A stretch of DNA of 64,000 bases from Streptomyces sp. DSM 110735 (lineage in GTDB: Bacteria; Actinomycetota; Actinomycetes; Streptomycetales; Streptomycetaceae). Of this stretch, positions 17,119-25,454 are shown piece by piece (the stretch's first letter is position 1; the number at the start of each line of letters is the position of its first letter). The notes below the pieces were generated by a model. It saw only the letters and a list, made by a program, of their open reading frames with translations. It was not told the DNA's origin and made no database searches. The stretch covers positions 62,001 through 126,000 of the forward strand of contig NZ_JACYHF010000005.1 in the NCBI RefSeq assembly GCF_016482685.1. The letters are read 5' to 3'. The position numbers and the translations under genes are program-made.

Positions 17119-19269
17119 ATGGACGATCTCAAGCTCCGCGCCGAAGCCGATGCCGTCCTCGCCGAGCTGGTCGGCGCCCCGGAGGGCGCGGCGCAACTGC
17201 GGGAGGACCAGTGGCAGGCGGTGGCCGCGCTGGTGGAGGAGCACCGGCGGGCGCTGGTCGTGCAGCGCACCGGCTGGGGCAAGTCGGCGGTGTACTTCGT
17301 GGCCACCGCGCTGCTGCGCCGCCGGGGCGCCGGTCCCACGGTGATCGTCTCGCCGCTGCTGGCGCTCATGCGCAACCAGGTCGAGGCGGCGGAGCGGGCC
17401 GGCATCCGCGCCCGCACCATCAACTCGGCCAACCCCGAGGAGTGGGACTCCATCCACGAGGAGGTGGAGCGCGGCGAGACCGACGTCCTCCTGGTGAGCC
17501 CCGAGCGCCTGAACTCCGTGGACTTCCGCGAGAACATGCTGCCCAGGCTCGCTGCCACGGCCGGTCTGCTGGTGGTCGACGAGGCGCACTGCATCTCCGA
17601 CTGGGGGCACGACTTCCGGCCCGACTACCGACGGCTGCGCACCATGCTGGCCGAACTGCCGACGGACGTGCCCGTCCTGGCCACGACGGCGACCGCCAAC
17701 GCGCGCGTGACGGCCGACGTGGCCGAGCAACTGGGCACCGGCGGCGCGGACGCCCTGGTGCTGCGTGGGCCGTTGGACCGGGAGAGCCTGCGGCTCGGCG
17801 TCCTGAAGCTGCCGGACGCCGCGCACCGGCTGGCCTGGCTGGGGGAGCGGCTGGGCGATCTGCCGGGCTCCGGGATCATCTACACGCTGACGGTGGCGGC
17901 GGCCGAGGAGGTCGCGGCCTATCTGCGCCAGCGCGGCTATCCCGTCGCCTCCTACACGGGCAAGACCGAGAACGCGGACCGGCTGCAGGCCGAGGAGGAC
18001 CTGCTGGCGAACCGGGTGAAGGCCCTGGTGGCGACCTCGGCCCTCGGCATGGGCTTCGACAAGCCGGACCTGGGCTTCGTGGTCCACCTCGGCTCGCCCT
18101 CCTCCCCGATCTCCTACTACCAGCAGGTGGGCCGCGCGGGCCGAGGCGTGGAGCACGCCGACGTCCTGCTGCTGCCCGGCCGCGAGGACGAGGCGATCTG
18201 GGCCTACTTCGCCTCGGTCGGCTTCCCGCCCGAGGAGCAGGTACGGCGCACCCTGTCGGTCCTGGAGCAGGCGGACCGCCCCCTGTCGCTGCCCGCGCTG
18301 GAGCCGCTGGTGGAGCTACGGCGTTCCCGGCTGGAGACCATGCTGAAGGTCCTGGACGTGGACGGCGCGGTCAAGCGTGTGAAGGGCGGCTGGATCGCCA
18401 CCGGGCAGCCGTGGGCCTACGACGCCGAGCGGTACGCGCGCGTGGCCCACCAGCGCGAGGCCGAACAGCAGGCCATGCGGGACTATGTCACGACCTCGGA
18501 CTGCCGGATGGAGTTCCTGCAACGCCAGCTCGACGACGAGAAGGCCACCCCCTGCGGCCGCTGCGACAACTGCGCCGGACCCTGGCTCGACTCCGCCGTC
18601 GCCCCCGACGCCCTCGCGGCGGCACGGGGCGAACTGGAGCGTCCCGGCGTCGAGATCGAGCCCCGCCGGATGTGGCCCACCGGCATGCCCGCGATCGGCG
18701 TCGACCTCAAGGGCCGCATCCCCGCGGGCCAGCAGGCCGCCGTCGGCCGCGCACTCGGGCGGCTCTCGGACATCGGCTGGGGCAACCGCCTGCGCCCCCT
18801 CCTGTCACCCCAGTCACCCGACGGCCCGGTCCCGGACGACGTCCTCTCCGCCGTCGTGACGGTGCTCGCCGACTGGGCCCGCTCACCGGGCGGCTGGGCG
18901 AGCGGCACACCGGACGCTACGCCGCGCCCGGTCGGCGTGGTCGCGATGCCCTCCCGCACCCACCCCCACCTCGTCACCTCCCTCGCCGAAGGCGTCGCCC
19001 GCATCGGCCGCCTCCCCCTCCTCAGCACCCTCACCCTCACCGACGACCACCCCACCCCCCGCAGCAACTCCGCCCAACGCCTCCGCACCCTCACCTCCAC
19101 CCTGACCGTCCCACCCGCCCTCACCTCCACCCTCACGACCACCCCCGGCCCGGTCCTCCTCGTGGACGACTACACGGACTCGGGCTGGTCCCTGGCGGTG
19201 GCGACGCGGCTGCTGCGGCAGGCGGGGGCGGAGGGGGTTCTGCCGTTGGTGTTGGGAGTGGGTGGGTAG
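17119..19269 (+). CDS. RecQ-family helicase with C-terminal phosphoribosyltransferase-like segment
   Basis: This 716-residue protein is an ATP-dependent 3'-5' DNA helicase. Walker A is RTGWGKSAV (about 49-57) and DEAH is in VVDEAHCISDWGHDFRPDY (about 153-171). Motifs V/VI read VATSALGMGFDKPD and QQVGRAGRG (about 305-345). Zinc cysteines (C at about 461, then PCGRCDNC) are present, but no HRDC domain follows. Instead the last 40 residues hold VLLVDDYTDSGWS, the PRPP-binding loop pattern of phosphoribosyltransferases, after a basic Thr/Leu-rich linker. GGAGG is only one base from the ATG, so start choice rests on the upstream promoter and the conserved start. DNA-damage induction is likely. Confidence 0.9.
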   Translation: MDDLKLRAEADAVLAELVGAPEGAAQLREDQWQAVAALVEEHRRALVVQRTGWGKSAVYFVATALLRRRGAGPTVIVSPLLALMRNQVEAAERAGIRARTINSANPEEWDSIHEEVERGETDVLLVSPERLNSVDFRENMLPRLAATAGLLVVDEAHCISDWGHDFRPDYRRLRTMLAELPTDVPVLATTATANARVTADVAEQLGTGGADALVLRGPLDRESLRLGVLKLPDAAHRLAWLGERLGDLPGSGIIYTLTVAAAEEVAAYLRQRGYPVASYTGKTENADRLQAEEDLLANRVKALVATSALGMGFDKPDLGFVVHLGSPSSPISYYQQVGRAGRGVEHADVLLLPGREDEAIWAYFASVGFPPEEQVRRTLSVLEQADRPLSLPALEPLVELRRSRLETMLKVLDVDGAVKRVKGGWIATGQPWAYDAERYARVAHQREAEQQAMRDYVTTSDCRMEFLQRQLDDEKATPCGRCDNCAGPWLDSAVAPDALAAARGELERPGVEIEPRRMWPTGMPAIGVDLKGRIPAGQQAAVGRALGRLSDIGWGNRLRPLLSPQSPDGPVPDDVLSAVVTVLADWARSPGGWASGTPDATPRPVGVVAMPSRTHPHLVTSLAEGVARIGRLPLLSTLTLTDDHPTPRSNSAQRLRTLTSTLTVPPALTSTLTTTPGPVLLVDDYTDSGWSLAVATRLLRQAGAEGVLPLVLGVGG

Positions 19270-19397
19270 CGGGCTGCGGCGGTCCGGGTGCGGGCCCGGT
19301 GCGGCTCGGGTCGTCGTCGGCGACATCTTGGCGTGTCCCTGACCTGACTTATCCACAGGTTCCAGCAGGATTCGGCGAACTGCGAGATCGTCAGCGC

Positions 19398-20981
19398 ATG
19401 ACGAATCACAGCGAAACGACTGGATCGTTCGAGAACGGTGAGAACGGGGACTTTTCGGGAGCAGGGGCGGGCGGTGATGGACCGGCGGGGGTGCCGGTCG
19501 GGGCGCGAGAGGTGCGGGACGCTCAGGTCACGCTGCGTACGCCGGCCGAGCTGGCCGACGCGCTGCCGTATCTGCTCGGGTATCGGCCCGAGGACAGCAT
19601 GGTGCTGGTGGCGCTGTACGACACCAACGGGCCGGGGAGGTTCGGCGGGCGGGCTCGGCTGGGGATTCCGGCGAGCGAGGAGGACTGGGGTGCGGCGGCC
19701 CGGCAGGTCGCCAAGGGGCTGGTGCTGGGCAGCGAGCGGCGCGGGGCGCGGGCGGAGCGGATGGTCGCGTACGTCTGCCAGGAGCCACGGGACGGTGAGT
19801 CCGGGCAGGACGTGATGCGCAGGCTCCGCCCGCTGGCCCAGTTGCTGCGCACCGAGTGCGGGAGCCTGGACGTCCCGGTCGTCGAGGCGCTCTGTGTCTC
19901 GGACGGTCGCTTCTGGTCCTACGTGTGCCCGGTCGACGCGTGCTGTCCGGCCGAGGGCACCGCGATGGGCCTGCCCGGCACCTCGGTCCTCGCCGCAGCG
20001 GCCACCTACGCCGGACTCCAGGTGCGCGGCACGCTGCGGGAACTCCGCGCCAGGATGCTGCCCTGGGAGACCTCCGCCGCCCTGGAACAGGAGGTCGCCC
20101 TGGACGCGGCGGGACTGTCCCTGGTGCCCCGCATCCTGGACGAGGCGAGCCGCGAGGAGGTGGCGGCGGAGACCCTGGACCTCGCCGAACGGATCATCCG
20201 CCGCTTCGCGGAGGCACCCCCGGTCTCCGGCACGCACCCGGCGGACCTGCGCGACGACACGCTGCTCGCGCACGACGAGGCGGCGGCGCTGATTCTCGGC
20301 CTCCAGGACCGTACGACGCGTGACCGTGCGGCCGCCTGGATGGAGGGCGACGAAGGGGCTCCCGCCCTGCGGCTCTGGCGCGCCCTGGCCCGCCGCTGCG
20401 TCGGCCCCTACCGCGAGCACGCCGCCGCCCCGCTGACGCTGGCCGGATGGGTCGCCTGGTCCACCGGCGACGAACTGGAGGCGCGGGAGGCATTGGCAAT
20501 GGCTCTCGGCGCGGACCCCGACTACCTCTTCGCCCGCCTGCTGCATCAAGCCTGCAACGAAGGGATCGACCCGGAGGCGGTCCGGCGCTGCCTCCGCGTG
20601 GAACGGGCGAACCGGCTGCGCGGGACGGGTCCGGAGAACGCCGACGTGAAGCCAGGGCAGCCGCCGGGTACAGGCGAGCCACAGACGCCCCGCGACCCCG
20701 CGCCCGCCTCCGCCGCGGGGCAGGACGACCAGGCTCCCCGTGACGACCGCGCCGCGAGTGATGCCGCCGCACCGCCCACCACCCCCAACTCGCGCCGCCG
20801 ACGCCGAGGTCGGTCCCCGGGCCACACCGCCCCCGGCAGCAGCGGCTCCACCCACGCGGACACCGGTCGCCGACGACCCCCGCACCAGCGTCCGGACGCC
20901 TCCTCCACCCCACCCACCCGGCGAGGAAGCACGAGGCGGGACACCACCCGCACCTGCGCGACCGACGGAGAGAGCAAGTGA
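19398..20981 (+). CDS. DUF4192 protein with disordered basic tail
   Basis: This 527-residue protein contains a DUF4192 domain (residues about 42-395: LRTPAELADALPYLLGYRPEDSMVLVAL, then VVEALCVSDGRFWSYVC and TLAGWVAWSTGDELEAREALAMAL). The family is restricted to actinobacteria and its function is unknown. The last 110 or so residues are low-complexity Pro/Arg/Ser/Thr and probably disordered. The start is the ATG at 19398; the open frame extends far upstream only as an overlap of recQ. It lies 128 bases after the helicase gene and may share its transcript. Confidence 0.85.
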   Translation: MTNHSETTGSFENGENGDFSGAGAGGDGPAGVPVGAREVRDAQVTLRTPAELADALPYLLGYRPEDSMVLVALYDTNGPGRFGGRARLGIPASEEDWGAAARQVAKGLVLGSERRGARAERMVAYVCQEPRDGESGQDVMRRLRPLAQLLRTECGSLDVPVVEALCVSDGRFWSYVCPVDACCPAEGTAMGLPGTSVLAAAATYAGLQVRGTLRELRARMLPWETSAALEQEVALDAAGLSLVPRILDEASREEVAAETLDLAERIIRRFAEAPPVSGTHPADLRDDTLLAHDEAAALILGLQDRTTRDRAAAWMEGDEGAPALRLWRALARRCVGPYREHAAAPLTLAGWVAWSTGDELEAREALAMALGADPDYLFARLLHQACNEGIDPEAVRRCLRVERANRLRGTGPENADVKPGQPPGTGEPQTPRDPAPASAAGQDDQAPRDDRAASDAAAPPTTPNSRRRRRGRSPGHTAPGSSGSTHADTGRRRPPHQRPDASSTPPTRRGSTRRDTTRTCATDGESK

Positions 20982-21082
20982 GCGCGGGCGCGGCGCCGCC
21001 GGAAAGCCGACCGGAACCGGCGCCACCGCCCCCGTGACCACAGCCGCCGACGTTCACGACAGCGACCGGAGAAGGGAGTGTT

Positions 21083-21102
21083 TATCGTCAAGGAGACGAC
21101 TA
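21083..21102 (+). promoter_or_regulatory. palindrome and -10 of the Nudix regulator gene
   Basis: TATCGTC, five bases, GACGACTA forms an imperfect dyad that overlaps the TATGAT hexamer at 21101-21106. The hexamer ends six bases before the ATG. The layout suits an autoregulatory operator on a leaderless promoter. Confidence 0.55.
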
Positions 21103-21112
21103 TGATCGCCTT

Positions 21113-21871
21113 ATGCCCTACGACCCGTCAGCGTTTCCGCCATTCGCCGTCACCGTGGACCTGGTCGTGCTGACCGTTCGCCGTCATGCCCTGTGCGCGC
21201 TGGCGGTACGTAGAGGCGAGCAGCCCTTCCAGGGGCGTTGGGCACTCCCCGGCGGATTCGTACGGGCCGACGAGGACCTGTCCCAGGCGGCGGCACGGGA
21301 ACTGGCCGAGGAGACCGGGCTCCGGGCCCACGACCCCGCCGTCCCGGCCCAGGACAACGGCGCGCATCTGGAACAGCTCGCCACCTACGGTGACCCGAAG
21401 CGCGACCCGCGTATGCGGGTGGTCAGCGTGGCGCACCTCGCCCTCGCCCCGGACCTCCCCGCACCCCGCGCGGGCGGCGACGCGAGCAACGCCCGCTGGG
21501 CACCGGTCGAGGAACTGCTCCAACAGGGCGGCTACGGCCGGGACGGCGAGCCCGTCGCGCCGCTCGCCTTCGACCACGGGCAGATCCTCGCGGACGGAGT
21601 GGAGCGGGCCCGGTCGAAGATCGAGTACTCGTCGCTGGCCACGGCGTTCTGTCCGCCCGAGTTCACGGTCGGAGAACTGCGCCGCGTCTACGAGGCGGTC
21701 TGGGGTGTGGCTCTCGATCCGCGCAACTTCCACCGCAAGGTCACCGGGACGCCGGGCTTCCTCGTGCCGACCGGGGGGACGACCACCCGCCAGGGCGGCA
21801 GGCCGGCCCAGCTCTTCCGGGCGGGCGGCGCCACCCTGCTCAACCCGCCGATGCTCCGTCCCGAGGTCTGA
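21113..21871 (+). CDS. NrtR-like Nudix-winged helix regulator
   Basis: The 252-residue protein joins a Nudix domain to a C-terminal winged helix, the layout of NrtR repressors of NAD or sugar metabolism. The Nudix region has WALPGGFVRADEDLSQAAARELAEETGL (residues about 43-70), so most of the box GX5EX7REUXEEXGU is present but the first glutamate region is shifted (FVRADED), and catalysis is uncertain. The wHTH follows (FTVGELRRVYEAVWG, LDPRNFHRKV, about 185-210). No NAD gene is adjacent. A dyad upstream could be its operator. No ribosome-binding site is seen; the mRNA is probably leaderless. Confidence 0.88.
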   Translation: MPYDPSAFPPFAVTVDLVVLTVRRHALCALAVRRGEQPFQGRWALPGGFVRADEDLSQAAARELAEETGLRAHDPAVPAQDNGAHLEQLATYGDPKRDPRMRVVSVAHLALAPDLPAPRAGGDASNARWAPVEELLQQGGYGRDGEPVAPLAFDHGQILADGVERARSKIEYSSLATAFCPPEFTVGELRRVYEAVWGVALDPRNFHRKVTGTPGFLVPTGGTTTRQGGRPAQLFRAGGATLLNPPMLRPEV

Positions 21872-22054
21872 GGCGAGCGCCCTGCGGGATGCTCGGGCGG
21901 TCACCGCCCATGGGGAGCACACGAGAACCCGGGGAGCCCTGACCGCAGGCGCCCCACTCGAACGGCGCACACGAGTTGCGCGCCTCCGCACGTCACGGTA
22001 GAGCGAATCGGGTCATAACCGAAAAAACGGACTTCGCGCGCTATCTTGCTTCGG

Positions 22055-23860
22055 GTGATCCAGGCCGTCGGACTGACCAGCAATCCCCGCAAGGCACAGC
22101 CCCCTGCCGTGAACGACGTCTCCTTCGAGGCGCGCGCCGGGCATCTCACCGTCCTGCTCGGGGCGGCGGGCGCGGGCAAGACGACCGTGCTCGGGCTGAT
22201 GCTCGAACTGCGGCAGGGGCGTGGCATCACCTACTTCAGAGGGCGCCCCCTGCACCGGATCGCCCACCCGTCGCGCGAAGTGGGTGTCGTACTCGGCGAC
22301 GTACCCGGACACCCCGCCCGCACCGTCCGCGGCCACCTGCGGATGCTCTGCGCGGCGACCGGAGTCCCCGCCCGGCGCGCCGACGAAGTCCTCGAAGCGG
22401 TGGGGCTCGTCAGCCTGCGCGAGGAACGGCTCGGCACCCTGTCGCGCGGCATGGACCGCCGCCTGGGCCTCGCCTGCGCCCTGCTGCCCGACCCGCACAC
22501 ACTCGTCCTGGACGAGCCCACCGCCGACCTCTCGCCCGCCGAAGCCCGTTGGGTGCACACGACGCTGCGCGCCTACGCCGACCAGGGCGGCACCGTGCTC
22601 CTCGCCACCGCCGACCCCAAGGAGGCGGCACGGACGGCCGATCGCGTCGTCACCCTCGACGACGGCAGAGTTGTCGCGGACCAGGAGGGGCGGGAGTTCG
22701 CCCGGACCAGGCTCCGCCCCCGGGTCGCCGTGCGCAGCCCCCAGGCGGAACGCCTCGCGACGCTGCTCGCCAAGGAGGCGCGTATCGAGCGACGTTCCGT
22801 CGAGGTCGTGGCGGAAGTGGGCAATCGGCTCTCCGTGTACGGCAGTACGACCGCCGACATCGGTGAGACCGCCTACCGGCACGGCATCATGGTCCATCAA
22901 CTCGCGGACGAAATCGGCGACATGGGTCCGGGGGGAGACCTCGCGGACGCCGCCGACAGCGAAGGGCCGTCGACTGCTGAAGCTCCGGCCGTCGAGAGTG
23001 CCGCCACCGACGACAGCTCCCCGGCGGCCGAAGTCAGTCTGGCCGACAGCGCTTCGTCCCCCTTGCCGCCCCCCATCTCGGTCCGCTCCACCCCCAGCCC
23101 GCTCCGCCCCCTGCGCTACGAGCTGCGGCGTGCTGCCGGGATCCGCACCGGGTTCCTCACCGGTGGGGTCGTGCTGCTGGTGTCCGCGCTCGTCGCCGTA
23201 CTGCTGGCGCGGATCGGGCACACCCCGCAGGAGCGGCTGTTCGCCGCCTGGCCGAGGGAGTTCCCGTTGCCGCCCGTGGCGCTGGCGGCGGGGTTGCTCG
23301 GCGCGCTGTCCTTCGGGGACGAGTTCCGTTACCCGGCGCTGGCGGTGGACCGCGCGACCGTGCCCCGTCGGCTGGGGCTGCTCGGCGCGAAGCTTTTCGT
23401 CTCCGGAACCACCGCCGCGATCCTGTCCTTTCTCACCCTGGGCTGCGACGCCGAGGCGCTCTACCTCCTCTACGGACGGGAATTGACCCAGGTTCCGGAG
23501 GACTGGTTGTCGATGGGCGTGAGTTGGTTCGCGCTCGTGATCGGGTGTGCGTGGGCCGGGGTGCTGGCGGCCGGTGTCTTCCGGTCGACCACGGCGGGGC
23601 TCGCGGCCGTGCTCGCGGTGCCCGTGGCCGTCGTACCGCTGATGCGGCAGGTGTTCGAGGGGTCATCCGTGCGCACCGCCGCCGGAATCACGGTCCGGAT
23701 GCACGATCTCCTGCTGCTCCAGTGGCCCTTCGGGGGCGAGCGCTATGTACTGGCGGTGATCCGGATCGTCGCCCAACCCGTCGGCGGCGCAATGGTGTTG
23801 TCGCTCGGCGCGTTGCTGTGTGCGTATTTGTTCACGACGCCGCGCGTCAGGGTCAGGTGA
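22055..23860 (+). CDS. ABC transporter, ATPase and permease fused in one chain
   Basis: This 601-residue protein begins with an ABC ATPase (Walker A LLGAAGAGKTTVLG, about 34-47; signature-like LSRGMDRRLGLACAL, about 131; Walker B LVLDEPTADL, about 152). A long acidic linker (residues about 285-345) leads to about six hydrophobic helices from residue 365 on. It is an exporter-type half-transporter with unknown substrate. The signature reads LSRGM rather than LSGGQ. I chose GTG at 22055: TATCTT ends seven bases upstream, so the mRNA should be leaderless; TTG at 22046 lies inside the -10. It precedes whiH on the same strand. Confidence 0.88.
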   Translation: MIQAVGLTSNPRKAQPPAVNDVSFEARAGHLTVLLGAAGAGKTTVLGLMLELRQGRGITYFRGRPLHRIAHPSREVGVVLGDVPGHPARTVRGHLRMLCAATGVPARRADEVLEAVGLVSLREERLGTLSRGMDRRLGLACALLPDPHTLVLDEPTADLSPAEARWVHTTLRAYADQGGTVLLATADPKEAARTADRVVTLDDGRVVADQEGREFARTRLRPRVAVRSPQAERLATLLAKEARIERRSVEVVAEVGNRLSVYGSTTADIGETAYRHGIMVHQLADEIGDMGPGGDLADAADSEGPSTAEAPAVESAATDDSSPAAEVSLADSASSPLPPPISVRSTPSPLRPLRYELRRAAGIRTGFLTGGVVLLVSALVAVLLARIGHTPQERLFAAWPREFPLPPVALAAGLLGALSFGDEFRYPALAVDRATVPRRLGLLGAKLFVSGTTAAILSFLTLGCDAEALYLLYGRELTQVPEDWLSMGVSWFALVIGCAWAGVLAAGVFRSTTAGLAAVLAVPVAVVPLMRQVFEGSSVRTAAGITVRMHDLLLLQWPFGGERYVLAVIRIVAQPVGGAMVLSLGALLCAYLFTTPRVRVR

Positions 23861-23986
23861 GGCCCGGCGTACGGTTCCCGCTCCACTGTGCGCACAACTC
23901 CCCGCAGAAAGCCCGTTTCTTTACGATAAGGCGTCAATTGCGACGGAGTGAGCGATCACCCTTTCGTGTGCTTTTCACCAAAGCCC

Positions 23987-24014
23987 TCAAGGCAGTTGGA
24001 GGCAACGCCGACAA
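23987..24014 (+). promoter_or_regulatory. WhiG-type sigma promoter of whiH
   Basis: TCAA, sixteen bases, GCCGACAA resembles the WhiG/FliA-class promoter TAAA-N15-GCCGATAA. WhiG dependence of whiH is established in S. coelicolor. The -10 ends seven bases before the GTG, so the first codon would be close to the transcript start. Confidence 0.75.
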
Positions 24015-24021
24015 AGGATGC

Positions 24022-24909
24022 GTGAGTACCCTTGCGCACACCATGATGACCGCCGCCCGCTCCGCCGACTCCGGTCTGGCCGGCCCGGGCGAAATCGACC
24101 GTTACCCCTACGCCGAGGCTCCGGTGGCCGAGCGCGCCGCCGTCCCCGCCTGGGAAGGGGCAGATTCCGAGCTGGGCCGCGTCGGCCGGCGTGCCGCGGG
24201 CAGCCGCGGGCGCGGATTGCACGGCCAGCTCGTCCAGCAACTGGGTCAGATGATCGTCTCGGGCGACCTCGGGGCGGACCGCCCGCTGGTGCCCGAGGAG
24301 ATCGGCCAGCGATTCGAGGTCTCCCGCACCGTCGTCCGCGAATCCCTCCGGGTCCTGGAGGCCAAGGGCCTCGTCAGCGCCCGGCCGAACGTCGGTACGC
24401 GGGTGCGCCCCGTGAGCGACTGGAACCTCCTCGACCCCGACATCATCGAGTGGCGGGCCTTCGGTCCGCAGCGCGACGACCAGCGCCGCGAGCTGAACGA
24501 GCTGCGCTGGACGATCGAGCCGCTCGCCGCCCGCCTCGCCGCCGGGCACGGCCGGGAGGAGGTGCAGCAGCGCCTCTCCGACCTGGTCGAGATCATGGGC
24601 CACGCCCTCTCCGGCGGGGACGCGCTGACGTTCTCGCGCGCCGACACCGAATTCCACGCCCTGCTCATCCAGATCGCGGGCAACCGGATGCTGGAGCACC
24701 TGTCCGGGATCGTCTCCTCCGCGCTCCACGTCTCCGGCGGTCCCGTCACGGGCTGCGACCGGCCCACCGAGACCTCGCTCGCCCAGCACGGCCGGATCGT
24801 GGACGCCCTCGGCGCGGGCGACGGCAACGCGGCCGAGACGGCCATGCGCCAGCTACTCACCGTCCACCCCGAGGTGGAGCGCGTGGTCCCGGCGCCGCGC
24901 GAGCACTGA
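24022..24909 (+). CDS. whiH: sporulation regulator WhiH, GntR/FadR family
   Basis: WhiH is required for sporulation septation in aerial hyphae of Streptomyces. The 295-residue protein has a variable N-terminal extension of about 65 residues, then a GntR winged helix (LVQQLGQMIVSGDLG, VPEEIGQRFEVSRTVVRESLRVLEAKGLVS, about 70-120) and an FCD ligand domain (about 150-285) with acidic and histidine residues that usually hold metal (DTEFHALLIQIAGN; QHGRIVDALGAGD). The GTG at 24022 follows aaagg by five bases; tandem ATGs at 24043 and 24046 are alternatives. Its position just upstream of hrdB fits the known gene order. Confidence 0.93.
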   Translation: MSTLAHTMMTAARSADSGLAGPGEIDRYPYAEAPVAERAAVPAWEGADSELGRVGRRAAGSRGRGLHGQLVQQLGQMIVSGDLGADRPLVPEEIGQRFEVSRTVVRESLRVLEAKGLVSARPNVGTRVRPVSDWNLLDPDIIEWRAFGPQRDDQRRELNELRWTIEPLAARLAAGHGREEVQQRLSDLVEIMGHALSGGDALTFSRADTEFHALLIQIAGNRMLEHLSGIVSSALHVSGGPVTGCDRPTETSLAQHGRIVDALGAGDGNAAETAMRQLLTVHPEVERVVPAPREH

Positions 24910-25454
24910 CCGGCACCGCGAGCGAAGACGCGAGCAGACGCCCGCGCAACGCAAGCGCTGCGCGGGCGAGGCGAGCGGAGCGGTCGTCAGTGAGTGGTGC
25001 CCCGTGCCGGGCCGGTGCACCACGGATGAGGGCAGTCCTGTCGGTGGTGGTGATGGCGGTGCCGGGCTCGGGGCCCCGCCGTCGCGACCTCGCCGCCGTC
25101 CATGACGCGCGGTACGTCGGGGGGCGGGGCGGACCGCCCGGGAGCGGCGGGCCCGCTCCCGGCCGAAAGCGGGCGCGTCTCGTTAGGATGAAAAGAGCCC
25201 GTTCTGATCGTGTCCGACAACTTTTGACCACTTACGGGGTGTGACTCGGGCCACGCAGATTGGGCGTAACGCTCGTGGAAACAGCGCGATGACCTAATAG
25301 GTGAAAGCCGCGGAGGGAATACGGACGCCGTACCAGGCGCTGTGTAGCTTCCCGGCCCCGCCCGCGCCGTCGGCCCATCCCCAGGCCGGTGGTCGGCTCC
25401 TGTCCGTGTCGGACGGAGTCGGAAGCCGTTTTCCAACGTTCCGAGAGGTTGTTC
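24910..25454. other. hrdB upstream region
   Basis: The 545-base gap holds the hrdB control region. An ECF-like promoter lies at 25266-25292, leaving a leader of about 155 bases. Farther up, TAGGAT at 25184-25189 is a possible HrdB-type -10. I see no small gene with a convincing ribosome-binding site. Confidence 0.55.
25266..25292 (+). promoter_or_regulatory. ECF-type promoter of hrdB
   Basis: GTAAC, sixteen bases, CGATGA has the spacing and -35 style of promoters used by ECF sigma factors. Streptomyces hrdB is known to be transcribed by the ECF factor ShbA, so this is the likely site, though I infer the pairing by eye. Confidence 0.6.

Noticed and set aside
16935..19397. An upstream extension of the DUF4192 frame by more than 800 codons
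   Set aside because: It overlaps recQ in another frame and is Arg/Gly/Pro-rich; conserved sequence starts only after the ATG at 19398.
25315..25341. SigR-type promoter (GGGAAT-N18-GTT) for hrdB
   Set aside because: GGGAAT is present, but the base triplet at the right distance is GCT, so the -10 half does not fit.
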